DNA of 64,000 nucleotides, taken from positions 310,001-374,000 of the forward strand of contig NZ_JADMVE010000005.1 of NCBI RefSeq assembly GCF_015547515.1, given 5' to 3'. The DNA is from Eubacterium sp. 1001713B170207_170306_E7 (GTDB lineage Bacteria > Bacillota > Clostridia > Eubacteriales > Eubacteriaceae). Positions within the stretch are counted from its first letter, which is position 1, and each line of letters opens with the position of its first letter. Made by a program: the position numbers and the translations under genes. Under the pieces are notes generated by a model. The model was given only the letters and a program-made list of their open reading frames with translations, was not told the origin of the DNA and searched no databases. This document shows, in pieces, positions 49,426 through 56,328 of this stretch.

Positions 49426-49782
49426 ATGAATATGGACCGTAAAAAGGAATTGAAGGAAGAGTACAAAAATTATCGTCCGGAAATGGGGCTCTTTGCCATC
49501 CGCCATATTGAAACAGGCAAAGCATTTTTAGAAGCGACCAATAACATTAAGGGAAAGATAAACAGCGATGTTTTTCAGCTGAATATGGAAACTTTCATGC
49601 GCAGCCGCGACCTGAACAGGGACTGGAAGCGCTTTGGAAAGGACGCCTTTGAGGTGGTGATTCTGGAAAAGCTGGAATACGACGAGGACGACCAGGGCAG
49701 CAAGGACTACAGCGACGAGCTGGAAATGCTCTATGGCGAGTGGCAGCGCAAGCTGCGCTCAGAGGGAACGGAGCTGTATTAA
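49426..49782 (+). CDS. GIY-YIG-like small protein
   Basis: The 118-residue protein has a GLFAIRHIETGKAFLEATNNI start and RDLNRDWKRFGKDAFEVVILEKL, which match the order of a GIY-YIG nuclease core with the GIY motif altered to GLF and YIG replaced. The catalytic Arg/Glu are not clearly present, so it may be an inactive or divergent member. It sits between the DUF6530-like and GNAT genes with 1-2 nt gaps. Confidence 0.6.
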   Translation: MNMDRKKELKEEYKNYRPEMGLFAIRHIETGKAFLEATNNIKGKINSDVFQLNMETFMRSRDLNRDWKRFGKDAFEVVILEKLEYDEDDQGSKDYSDELEMLYGEWQRKLRSEGTELY

Positions 49783-49783
49783 A

Positions 49784-50218
49784 ATGATCCGGAAAATGAC
49801 CGAAGCAGACCTTGACCGGGTCATGGAAATCTGGCTGGACGCCTGTATTGAGGGCCAGTCCTTTATTTCAGAGGATTACTGGAAACGCCACGCCGATGTG
49901 GTGAGAAAAGACTACATTCCCCAGTCCGAAGTCTATGTGGACGAACGGAGCGGTGAGATCAGCGGCTTTATCGCTGTGGTCGGGGGCCGCCACATTGGCG
50001 CGCTCTTTGTCGCGCCAGACTGCTGGCATCAGGGTATTGGCCGTGGGCTGGTGGAATACGCCCTCAAGCACTATAAAGGAAGGATTACCCTGGCCGCCTA
50101 TGTGGAAAATACCTGCGCTGTTAATTTTTACAGGCAGCTGGGATTTGAAGTCAGGGAAGAAGAAATTGAAGCCGAGAGCGGACACCGTGAGTATATCATG
50201 CAAGGAGAAAGTAAATGA
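49784..50218 (+). CDS. GNAT family N-acetyltransferase
   Basis: ATG 49784 comes 1 nt after the previous stop; the longer frame from 49733 lies inside that gene. The 144-residue protein has the GNAT acetyl-CoA motif LFVAPDCWHQGIGRGLVEYAL (about 73-93) and the NTCAVNFYRQLGFEVREEE end, close to small YjaB-like acetyltransferases. It overlaps the next gene by 4 nt. Substrate unknown. Confidence 0.85.
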   Translation: MIRKMTEADLDRVMEIWLDACIEGQSFISEDYWKRHADVVRKDYIPQSEVYVDERSGEISGFIAVVGGRHIGALFVAPDCWHQGIGRGLVEYALKHYKGRITLAAYVENTCAVNFYRQLGFEVREEEIEAESGHREYIMQGESK

Positions 50219-50574
50219 AACCTATTTTTTTATGTTACCCTAAATGCTCAACCTGTCAGAAAGCCAAACGTTTTTTAGAAGCCAATGGCGCAGACTATGA
50301 GCTGCGGGATATTGTGAAGGAAAACCCCGGGAAAAAAGAATTATTAAAGTGGATGGCGTTATACGGCGGAGAGCCGAAAAAATTCTTTAACGTAAGCGGT
50401 ACAGCCTACCGTGAGCTGGGCCTGAAGGATAAGGTAAAAGCCATGACCCGGGAAGAAATGGTGGAAATTTTATCCACCAACGGCATGCTTGTCAAGAGGC
50501 CGGAACTGATTTTTGAGGATAAGGTGCTGGTGGGCTTTAAAGAGGAAGAGTGGGCCGCGGCACTGGGGCTTTGA
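50215..50574 (+). CDS. ArsC/Spx-family thioredoxin-fold protein (YffB-like)
   Basis: The 119-residue protein has the ArsC-family active site YPKCSTCQKAKRFLE (Cys-x-x-Cys near 10-13) and the conserved FNVSGTAYRELG and RPELIFEDKVLVGF segments. Arg residues of arsenate reductase are not clearly conserved, so a thiol-redox or Spx-like role is possible. It overlaps the GNAT gene by 4 nt. Confidence 0.85.
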   Translation: MKPIFLCYPKCSTCQKAKRFLEANGADYELRDIVKENPGKKELLKWMALYGGEPKKFFNVSGTAYRELGLKDKVKAMTREEMVEILSTNGMLVKRPELIFEDKVLVGFKEEEWAAALGL

Positions 50575-50575
50575 C

Positions 50576-51289
50576 ATGAAATTTGAAGAACGCTACAGCC
50601 GGCTGCCCGAAGATGCTCTGCCCCAGGAGATCGTCCTGCTCATGGGGCGGGGCTGCTTCTGGAAAAAATGCAGCTTCTGTGATTACCATATGGACAGCGG
50701 CCCGGATTCGGTGTCCATAGCCCTGAATGACCGGGTGCTCGACCAGGTAACAGGCGCTTTAGGACGTCTTGTGGTGCTCAACTCAGGCTCATACTTTGAA
50801 CTGCCGGGTGTGACAAGAAAGCGTGTGCTTGAAATTTGCCGACAAAAAGCCATTTGTCATCTGCACATGGAAAGCCACTGGCTTCTTCACAAACAAACCC
50901 GCGCCCTGAAGGATGAATTGGCAAAGGAAGGGATCTGCCTCCACCCCCGTATCGGGATCGAGACCTTTGACGAGCAATACCGGGAGGAAATCATGCTGAA
51001 AGGGATGGGTTATGACCTGCCCCCGGAATCCATCGCGGAAATCTATGATGAATGCTGCCTGCTGTTTGGTATGACTGGACAGTCACCCGATCAGTTTGAG
51101 CAGGATATTGCCACAGCCACAGAATATTTCTCGCGCGTTTATGTCAATATCTTCAATGACAACAGCACCCCTGTAAAGGCCGATCCCGAGCTGCTCCGGT
51201 GGTTTGCCGAATACAGCCTGCCCGAACTGCAAAAAAACCCAAAAATCTGTGTGCTGATAAACAACACAGATCTTGGGGTGGGTGATTAA
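50576..51289 (+). CDS. Radical-SAM-like protein with CX4CX2C motif
   Basis: ATG 50576 follows the ArsC-like stop by 1 nt; the earlier frame from 50513 overlaps it. The 237-residue protein has GRGCFWKKCSFCDYH (about 26-40). Its cysteines are spaced CX4CX2C rather than the usual CX3CX2C of radical SAM enzymes. The rest (ESHWLLHKQTRALKDELAKEG, RIGIETFDEQYREEIMLKGMGYDL) looks like a partial TIM barrel in the Elp3/MiaB style. It likely binds a 4Fe-4S cluster. The reaction is unknown. It is the last gene of the operon. Confidence 0.7.
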   Translation: MKFEERYSRLPEDALPQEIVLLMGRGCFWKKCSFCDYHMDSGPDSVSIALNDRVLDQVTGALGRLVVLNSGSYFELPGVTRKRVLEICRQKAICHLHMESHWLLHKQTRALKDELAKEGICLHPRIGIETFDEQYREEIMLKGMGYDLPPESIAEIYDECCLLFGMTGQSPDQFEQDIATATEYFSRVYVNIFNDNSTPVKADPELLRWFAEYSLPELQKNPKICVLINNTDLGVGD

Positions 51290-51290
51290 A

Positions 51291-51746
51291 CTATTCCTGA
51301 ATCAGCTCAACAGGTGCCACAAAGGTCATGAGCATTCGTTTGAAAACGGCGTCGTCCTCCGGCGTCCGTTTTTTTATTTTGGTGGCGTGGCCTGCCTGGC
51401 GCTGCTTTTGGTTTAAAAAGCGCTGGTAGAGCAGCTCGTCAATATTGGCGGAGCTGTACACAAAACCCGACGGGCTGAGAACCGCGGTGGCCTTTTCGAG
51501 AACAAGGGCAGCCAGTCCGTAATCATGGGTTATAATAATGTCCTGCGGTTCAGCCATCCCGGCGATTTTATAATCGCTGGCATCGCGGCCCTGATCCACC
51601 CGGATTACCTCGCAGTCATCATCACCTTCGAAATCATGGGCGGTATCAGCGACCATCAGCAGCGGAATTTTGTAGGAAGCGGCAGTTTCCTCACAAATAT
51701 TACGAACGCCCTTGGGGCAGGCATCACCGTCAATAATAATGCGCAT
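51291..51746 (-). CDS. YaiI/YqxD family protein (DUF188)
   Basis: The 151-residue protein matches the YaiI/YqxD family of PIN-like fold: MRIIIDGDACPKGVRN at the N-terminus, VDQGRDASDYKIA and TQDYGLA-like THDYGLAALVL, then the basic C-terminus. The Asp residues suggest a metal-dependent nuclease, but activity has not been shown for the family. It is convergent with the radical-SAM gene (1-nt gap) and starts a minus-strand group of three with the genes upstream of it. Confidence 0.88.
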   Translation of the reverse strand: MRIIIDGDACPKGVRNICEETAASYKIPLLMVADTAHDFEGDDDCEVIRVDQGRDASDYKIAGMAEPQDIIITHDYGLAALVLEKATAVLSPSGFVYSSANIDELLYQRFLNQKQRQAGHATKIKKRTPEDDAVFKRMLMTFVAPVELIQE

Positions 51747-51749
51747 GTT

Positions 51750-52238
51750 TTATTCCTCCTTTTGGTTAAATGCAGCCAGCTCCTCGGATAAGTCCGACGG
51801 GGTACGCGCTTTGAAATTCCAGATATTCATACTGAAATGATAATAATTAACATATTCGGCAATCGAAAAAAACAGCAGGATCAGGCCGAAAAGGTTAAAG
51901 GGGACAAATAGTGCGCTGCGGTCCGCAAACAGCAGCACGAATAAGAGTAAAGGGTAAAGCCCGATTACAAAAGGCGTGACCCGTTTGAGCAGGGAGAAAA
52001 TCCGAAGAACTGCCGCCCGGTTAACCGGATTGCCGGAGGCCGCCCGGTCACGGTACAGCCAGTAACCGCAGCCCTGGAGCAAAGTGAAGATTAAAATGCC
52101 TCCCGGCAGCATGAGCCGGATATCGAGGCCGCCCTCCAGGGTGGTGGAGAGCAGATATACCAGATAGCCACAGACCACCATGGTGGCCAGTTCGCTGAGA
52201 AACAGCCGGTGACACTGCTTGGCGTCTTTATTGTCCAT
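51750..52238 (-). CDS. Hypothetical membrane protein
   Basis: The 162-residue protein has four predicted membrane helices (about 15-32, 44-60, 86-104 and 108-128) and a C-terminal cytoplasmic tail with YVNYYHFSMNIWNFKARTPS. I recognise no family. It lies 3 nt before yaiI-like and 2 nt after the VTT-domain gene on the same strand, so it is cotranscribed. Start MDNKDAKQ fits an SD in the GGAGATC region. Confidence 0.7.
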   Translation of the reverse strand: MDNKDAKQCHRLFLSELATMVVCGYLVYLLSTTLEGGLDIRLMLPGGILIFTLLQGCGYWLYRDRAASGNPVNRAAVLRIFSLLKRVTPFVIGLYPLLLFVLLFADRSALFVPFNLFGLILLFFSIAEYVNYYHFSMNIWNFKARTPSDLSEELAAFNQKEE

Positions 52239-52240
52239 AT

Positions 52241-52849
52241 TTAAGAATGATCTCCTTTGTGTTTTTTACTGTTCTCCAGATAGGTTTCCATCCGTTTTTT
52301 GTTAAAAATCAGCACGCCGGCAAAGACGCCGTACAGCCCGAGAGCGATCATCAGACGGATTGGGTTATCCTGCATGATTCCTGCACCCATGAGTGTTGTC
52401 ATCAAAAATCCCGGAGTACGCCCCAGCACCGCAATGAGCATAAATGTTTTAAAATTCATCTTGGTAAGCCCGGCCAGATAACAGAAAATATCATCGGGGA
52501 ATCCGGGAAACAGAAAGATCAGAAACAGCACCATGTTCAAACGGGAATCGCGGATATTATCCAGCTTATCCGTCCATCTGGAAGGAACCCACTTTAAGAT
52601 AACCGGCCGGCCCAGCTTTTTCGCAATGCCGAAGGCCGCCGCTGTTCCGATCATAATGCCCGCTTCACTGAGCAGAAAGCCCTTTATCCAGCCAAAAAGC
52701 GCACCGCCCACTAAAGTGGTCGTGCCGCCCGGAATCGGCGCGATAATAACCTGGAGAATCTGAAATAAAAAATAAATAAACGGTGTCCAGCCGCCAAAGC
52801 TGAGCAGCCACTGCTTGACAGCATCCACCGAGTCTAAATATTCAAGCAT
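52241..52849 (-). CDS. VTT-domain (DedA/TVP38-like) membrane protein
   Basis: The 202-residue protein has the TVP38/TMEM64 pattern: GWTPFIYFLFQILQVIIAPIPG, GALFGWIKGFLLSEAGIMIG, FPGFPDDIFCYLAGLTKM and GRTPGFLMTT. Members are membrane scramblase- or transporter-like proteins linked to lipid carriers. It is the first gene of a three-gene minus-strand unit. Function not known. Confidence 0.88.
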   Translation of the reverse strand: MLEYLDSVDAVKQWLLSFGGWTPFIYFLFQILQVIIAPIPGGTTTLVGGALFGWIKGFLLSEAGIMIGTAAAFGIAKKLGRPVILKWVPSRWTDKLDNIRDSRLNMVLFLIFLFPGFPDDIFCYLAGLTKMNFKTFMLIAVLGRTPGFLMTTLMGAGIMQDNPIRLMIALGLYGVFAGVLIFNKKRMETYLENSKKHKGDHS

Positions 52850-52955
52850 TTCACTGTCCTTTAATTGTATTTTACCATAATTATCCGCCTGCTGTCTTTA
52901 TTTAATCTAAATTTGTCTGCCGCGCAGCTTTTTGAAAAAATTAGAGAAATAAGGA

Positions 52956-52984
52956 TTGACAAATGCATGCTTTGCCATTATAAT
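52956..52984 (+). promoter_or_regulatory. tRNA-Ser promoter
   Basis: TTGACA (52956-52961), 17-bp spacer, TATAAT (52979-52984), 55 bp before the tRNA. Confidence 0.8.
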
Positions 52985-53039
52985 TATTAAATGTGCTTAC
53001 AATAACATAGCGTCTCATAAAGAGAGCAGCTGCATCTGC

Positions 53040-53131
53040 GGACAGGTGTCTGAGCTGGTTGAAGGAGCACGCCTGGAAAGCGTGTGTACGTGAATAACGT
53101 ACCGAGGGTTCGAATCCCTCCCTGTCCGCCA
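53040..53131 (+). tRNA. tRNA-Ser (anticodon GGA)
   Basis: GGACAGG at 53040 pairs with CCTGTCC at the 3' end; discriminator G and encoded CCA follow. The anticodon stem CACGC/GCGTG holds a loop with GGA in positions 34-36. A long variable arm (GTACGTGAATAACGTAC) and the T-arm GAGGGTTCGAATCCCTC confirm a class II serine tRNA of 92 nt. Confidence 0.96.
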
Positions 53132-53143
53132 TAATATGAGAAT

Positions 53144-53165
53144 AAGAGCGAGAGCTCTTTTTTTA
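53144..53165 (+). terminator. Intrinsic terminator of the tRNA transcript
   Basis: AAGAGC and GCTCTT pair around GAGA, followed by T-run; it also lies at the 3' end of the minus-strand TetR gene. Confidence 0.75.
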
Positions 53166-53843
53166 TTTTTTGTAAAGATAATCAGCCTCATTCAGAAGGT
53201 GAGGATAAGTGTCAAACAGCTGTTTTGTGGCGCTGTTGGATTTACGGATAAGGGTGTCGAGCATATCCGGTTTTTCTGGAAGGTTAAGGGCGAAAAGCAG
53301 AACCTCGATCATATACCGGAAATAATCATCATAGCTCAGCTCCAGATTTTCATTGATCAGACGCTGTATCGTGCGCTGCGTGCCATACACCGTTGCCAGC
53401 ACCAGCTTCAGCTGTGTGTCCGGATTTTCGGAAGAGCCTTTGCTTTTTTTGAGAAGCGTCAGATATTCCTCCTTTTGGTTGACCAGCGCGAATTCCTCCA
53501 GCAGGTCCTCCTGCATGACATCCGAAATAAAGCGCCGGGCCTTTGGGTCATGTTTCCGAATCTGAAAGGTGACATTCATAAAGGTGACGATATAAATCAA
53601 GGGATCATCCTCGGGGGTGATAAAGTATTTTAAATAACCCGAAAGAATATAATAGTCCTCTGTCAAAACAGAGAGGGCTATATTTTTTTTGCTTTTAAAA
53701 TAGTAGGTGATCAGTCCCTGATTGATGCCGGACTCCTCTGAAAGGCGTTTGTTGGAAATATTAAAATAACCGTGCTCGATGTAGAGCCGCTTTGCGGTTT
53801 CATATATTTTCTGCTTGGTGTTGCCATTTTCTTTACGCTTCAC
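53163..53843 (-). CDS. TetR-family transcriptional regulator
   Basis: The 226-residue protein has an N-terminal TetR HTH (KQKIYETAKRLYIEHGY, then NKRLSEESGINQGLITYYFKSK, about 8-55) and a helical ligand domain. It is divergent from the UroD-fold methyltransferase operon at 53989 with 145 bp between starts. The perfect palindrome at 53952 and the related site near 53861 are likely its operators, so it should control itself and that operon. The ligand could be the methylated substrate; this is inference. Confidence 0.88.
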   Translation of the reverse strand: MKRKENGNTKQKIYETAKRLYIEHGYFNISNKRLSEESGINQGLITYYFKSKKNIALSVLTEDYYILSGYLKYFITPEDDPLIYIVTFMNVTFQIRKHDPKARRFISDVMQEDLLEEFALVNQKEEYLTLLKKSKGSSENPDTQLKLVLATVYGTQRTIQRLINENLELSYDDYFRYMIEVLLFALNLPEKPDMLDTLIRKSNSATKQLFDTYPHLLNEADYLYKK

Positions 53844-53909
53844 TGTATTTTACCTCCGACTAATTACTTAAATATTAAAACATAATTTTGAATGCGTTGC
53901 AAATTAATA

Positions 53910-53938
53910 TTGACAAATTTTTAAAATTCTGATATATT
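53910..53938 (+). promoter_or_regulatory. Promoter of the second methyltransferase operon
   Basis: TTGACA (53910-53915), 17-bp spacer, TATATT (53933-53938), about 51 bp before ATG 53989. Confidence 0.75.
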
Positions 53939-53951
53939 TACTCACAGGTAA

Positions 53952-53965
53952 TTACTTGCAAGTAA
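53952..53965. promoter_or_regulatory. Palindromic operator, probable TetR target
   Basis: TTACTTGCAAGTAA is a perfect 14-bp palindrome 14 bp after the -10, and TAATTACTT recurs at 53861 next to the TetR start. Confidence 0.65.
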
Positions 53966-53988
53966 ATATAAAATTTAAGGGGAAAAAT

Positions 53989-55143
53989 ATGAGTATTCAA
54001 GAGAAAACAGCAGAAAAGAACCAGCTGTTTGAAGATGTTTTTGATGGAAAAATGCCCAAACGAGTCCCGATTCTCAGCTCTGGAGACAATTCATTCTGCC
54101 TGGGATATGCCGGATTTGATTTGAGAAGAGAACAATACAGCATAGAAAAAAATCTGGAAGCCATTGAAATGACAACCGGAGATTTTGACACCGATTCGAT
54201 TTTTGCGACGATGGTCCGTATTCCGCAGATGTACAAAATGCTGGGAGCAAAGAATTTCGTCATGGGGGGCGACGGCTTTTTGCAGCACCCAGAGGTGACG
54301 AGTCTGAGCGAAAAGGAGTACGATGATCTGATTGCCGATCCGTTAAAAACCATTTGTGACAGGGCGCTGCCGCAAATTTACAGCGAATTTGGCAAAGAGG
54401 GATTTGAGGGAAAGGCGGCTTTTGCAAAGGGAATGTTCACTTTTTATTCAGTGATGGATCAGCTCGATGCAGGGTACCTGAAAATTGCGGAAAAACACGG
54501 GAAGGCTGTTTATAATATGGCCTGTACAGCCGCCTGTACACCTTTTGATGTTTTGTCGGATCAGCTTCGTTCCTTTACGGGTATCAGCAAGGATATGAGG
54601 CGGTGCCCGGATAAGGTGGAGGCCGCCTGCGAGGCGCTGCTGCCGTGTATGGTGAAGGCCGGAATCAAGCCGAATTCAAGCCGGTATCAGAGAACTTTTA
54701 TTCCGCTGCACATGGCGCCATATATGCGGACAAAGGATTTTGAGCGCTTTTACTGGCCGAGTTTTAAAAAATATGTGGAGGCGCTCGATGAAGCAGGCGT
54801 GGGAGCCACCATTTTTGTTGAGCAGGACTGGTCCCGCTACTACGATTATCTTCTTGAGCTGCCAGAAAACACAATGATGATTTTTGAAGAAGGCGATCCG
54901 GCAGCAGTCAAGGAGAAGCTTGGGAAAAAACACATCCTGGCGGGCTTTTATCCAATGGGCGTGCTGAAAACCGGAACAGAACAGGAATGTCTGGATAAGG
55001 CAAAGGAAGTCGTGGATATTCTGGCGCCGGGCGGAAAGTATATTTTTGCGCTGGACAAAAATCTGTTGACGATCCGGGACATTAATCCGGAAAATTTAAA
55101 AGCAGTGCTCCGATTTGTCAGAGAGTATGCTGTTTACGCATAG
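53989..55143 (+). CDS. UroD-fold methyltransferase, second copy
   Basis: ATG 53989 follows AAGGGG; the TTG 33 bp earlier lies within the operator. The 384-residue protein is of the same superfamily as that at 12302: MPKRVPILSSGDNSFCLGY, a RFYWPSFKKYVEALDEAG helix (about 258) and LAPGGKYIFALDKNLLTI. HxC zinc ligands of MtaA are not apparent; IPLHMAPY lies at the matching place. It should transfer methyl groups, probably together with a corrinoid protein encoded elsewhere, since none is in this operon. A 46-residue microprotein follows 11 nt later, then a DUF1097 membrane protein. Confidence 0.82.
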   Translation: MSIQEKTAEKNQLFEDVFDGKMPKRVPILSSGDNSFCLGYAGFDLRREQYSIEKNLEAIEMTTGDFDTDSIFATMVRIPQMYKMLGAKNFVMGGDGFLQHPEVTSLSEKEYDDLIADPLKTICDRALPQIYSEFGKEGFEGKAAFAKGMFTFYSVMDQLDAGYLKIAEKHGKAVYNMACTAACTPFDVLSDQLRSFTGISKDMRRCPDKVEAACEALLPCMVKAGIKPNSSRYQRTFIPLHMAPYMRTKDFERFYWPSFKKYVEALDEAGVGATIFVEQDWSRYYDYLLELPENTMMIFEEGDPAAVKEKLGKKHILAGFYPMGVLKTGTEQECLDKAKEVVDILAPGGKYIFALDKNLLTIRDINPENLKAVLRFVREYAVYA

Positions 55144-55154
55144 GGGGAGATCAA

Positions 55155-55295
55155 ATGAAATCAGAATACTACAGAAATCCGGAAGAAACGCTTGAAAAAT
55201 ACGAGATACCAGAAGTAGCGGCAGAGTATGCTATGGACAGCCTCCAGGGAATGGAAGAGCTTGTGTACAGCTATGTGTTTTTTTTAATCAGTTAG
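55155..55295 (+). CDS. 46-residue microprotein linked to UroD-fold methyltransferase
   Basis: SD GGGGGAG (from 55143) lies 5-6 nt before ATG 55155, giving 46 codons. It begins MKSEYYRNPEETLEKYEIPE and ends MEELVYSYVFFLIS. Residues T12, L13, I18, V21, A22, E24, E34, V37 and V41 are identical in the microprotein at 13481 when one single-residue gap is allowed, with Y/F and I/L at other positions. It is acidic at the N-terminus and hydrophobic at the C-terminus. Position behind a UroD-fold gene in both cases points to a shared function, unknown. Confidence 0.65.
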   Translation: MKSEYYRNPEETLEKYEIPEVAAEYAMDSLQGMEELVYSYVFFLIS

Positions 55296-55305
55296 GGGGA
55301 TGAAA

Positions 55306-55842
55306 ATGAATACGAATACCAGCTATCTGCTGAAAATGAGTTTAGTATCTGGCGTGCTGGCCGGTGCGGTTCTGGGCATTTATCAGGTTAGTCCTTTTGG
55401 AAATCTCATGTGGCCGATTTTTATCGGACTGGGAGTTACTTTTGCGTCGGGTGCAGAGCTTAAAAAGACACCAAACTATTTATGCTGCATGGTCTGCGGC
55501 GTGGTATGGGCTTTACTGTACCTGCAAATGGACGGCTTTCTGAGAAATCTTGGCCTGAACGTGGGGTTGGTGACAGGCACGTGCACACTGCTTATCACCT
55601 TTGTGGTCTGCGCGGTACACATGATCCCGTTGGCAAAAACCTGGCTCAACGTAGTGCCGCTTGTTTTTGCCGGTTTGACAGTAACCTTTTCCCAGGGAGG
55701 ACAGAATCTGGCTGGCGTTATTTTGGGACTGGCCTGCGGCATCTTAGTGGCTGTGGCCATTGAGCCGGTTACCGGACTGCTGATGAAAAGAGAAAAAACA
55801 GAAGAAAAAGGACAAAAGGCTTTATTGGAAGAAGAGATATAA
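55306..55842 (+). CDS. DUF1097-family membrane protein
   Basis: ATG 55306 is 6 nt after AGGGGG; ATG 55300 overlaps the SD. The 178-residue protein has five to six predicted helices, with the DUF1097 marks SPFGNLMWPIFIGLGVTFASGA and LAGVILGLACGILVA. The family function is unknown; a transport or channel role for the substrate of the operon is inference. It is the third and last gene before a terminator. Confidence 0.75.
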   Translation: MNTNTSYLLKMSLVSGVLAGAVLGIYQVSPFGNLMWPIFIGLGVTFASGAELKKTPNYLCCMVCGVVWALLYLQMDGFLRNLGLNVGLVTGTCTLLITFVVCAVHMIPLAKTWLNVVPLVFAGLTVTFSQGGQNLAGVILGLACGILVAVAIEPVTGLLMKREKTEEKGQKALLEEEI

Positions 55843-55844
55843 TC

Positions 55845-55880
55845 AAAAGCCCCATTCTCTGACCGGAGAATGGGGCTTTT
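55845..55880 (+). terminator. Intrinsic terminator
   Basis: AAAAGCCCCATTCTC and GAGAATGGGGCTTTT pair perfectly around a 6-nt loop. Confidence 0.92.
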
Positions 55881-55927
55881 GCGGCAAAGACAGAGCAGCG
55901 GACAATTCTTGTTTCTGCTTAAAGTTC

Positions 55928-55956
55928 TTGACAGTAAAGAGGTTGTTCTGTATAAT
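55928..55956 (+). promoter_or_regulatory. SRP RNA promoter
   Basis: TTGACA (55928-55933), 17-bp spacer, TATAAT (55951-55956); full consensus. Confidence 0.88.
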
Positions 55957-55990
55957 ATGAAATATTGTAGATTCACTGTGTATTCGCAGT

Positions 55991-56282
55991 AAACATACTT
56001 AATCACACTAGGCGGGGAACTAGCGGTGCCCTGTAACCTGCAATCCGCTACAGCAGGGCTGAATTCCCCAAAGAGGTGCCAGAATTTGAAGTCTGCCGCG
56101 GGTAAGTGGTGTTGACGGTTGGACCCTTCGCAATATGAACTTATGAACCCTGTCAGGTCCGGAAGGAAGCAGCAGTAAGTAAGATCTCGTATGTGCCGGA
56201 GGACTCTCTGACAAGAGCTGGCTGTCCGCGTAACGTTTGGAGACTGGTGATCAATGCGGGGTGTGTGATTAAGTATGTTTTA
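55991..56282 (+). ncRNA. ffs: Signal recognition particle RNA, long Gram-positive type
   Basis: The apical domain is recognised by CCTGTCAGGTCCGGAAGGAA and the following GCAGCAGTAAG (about 56149-56178), the Ffh-binding helix 8. Ends pair exactly: AAACATACTTAATCACAC at 55991-56008 with the complementary stretch ending near 56280. At nearly 290 nt it is the Bacillus/Clostridium form with an Alu domain. It makes the RNA core of SRP for co-translational protein targeting. Confidence 0.92.
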
Positions 56283-56302
56283 ATTTTATGACAAAATCTG
56301 AA

Positions 56303-56328
56303 AAAGAGGCCAGACGGCCTCTTTTTTT
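56303..56328. terminator. Bidirectional terminator
   Basis: AGAGGCC and GGCCTCT pair around AGAC-like loop, with A-tract and T-tract on either side; it stops the SRP RNA (+) and the ABC exporter operon (-). Confidence 0.8.
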
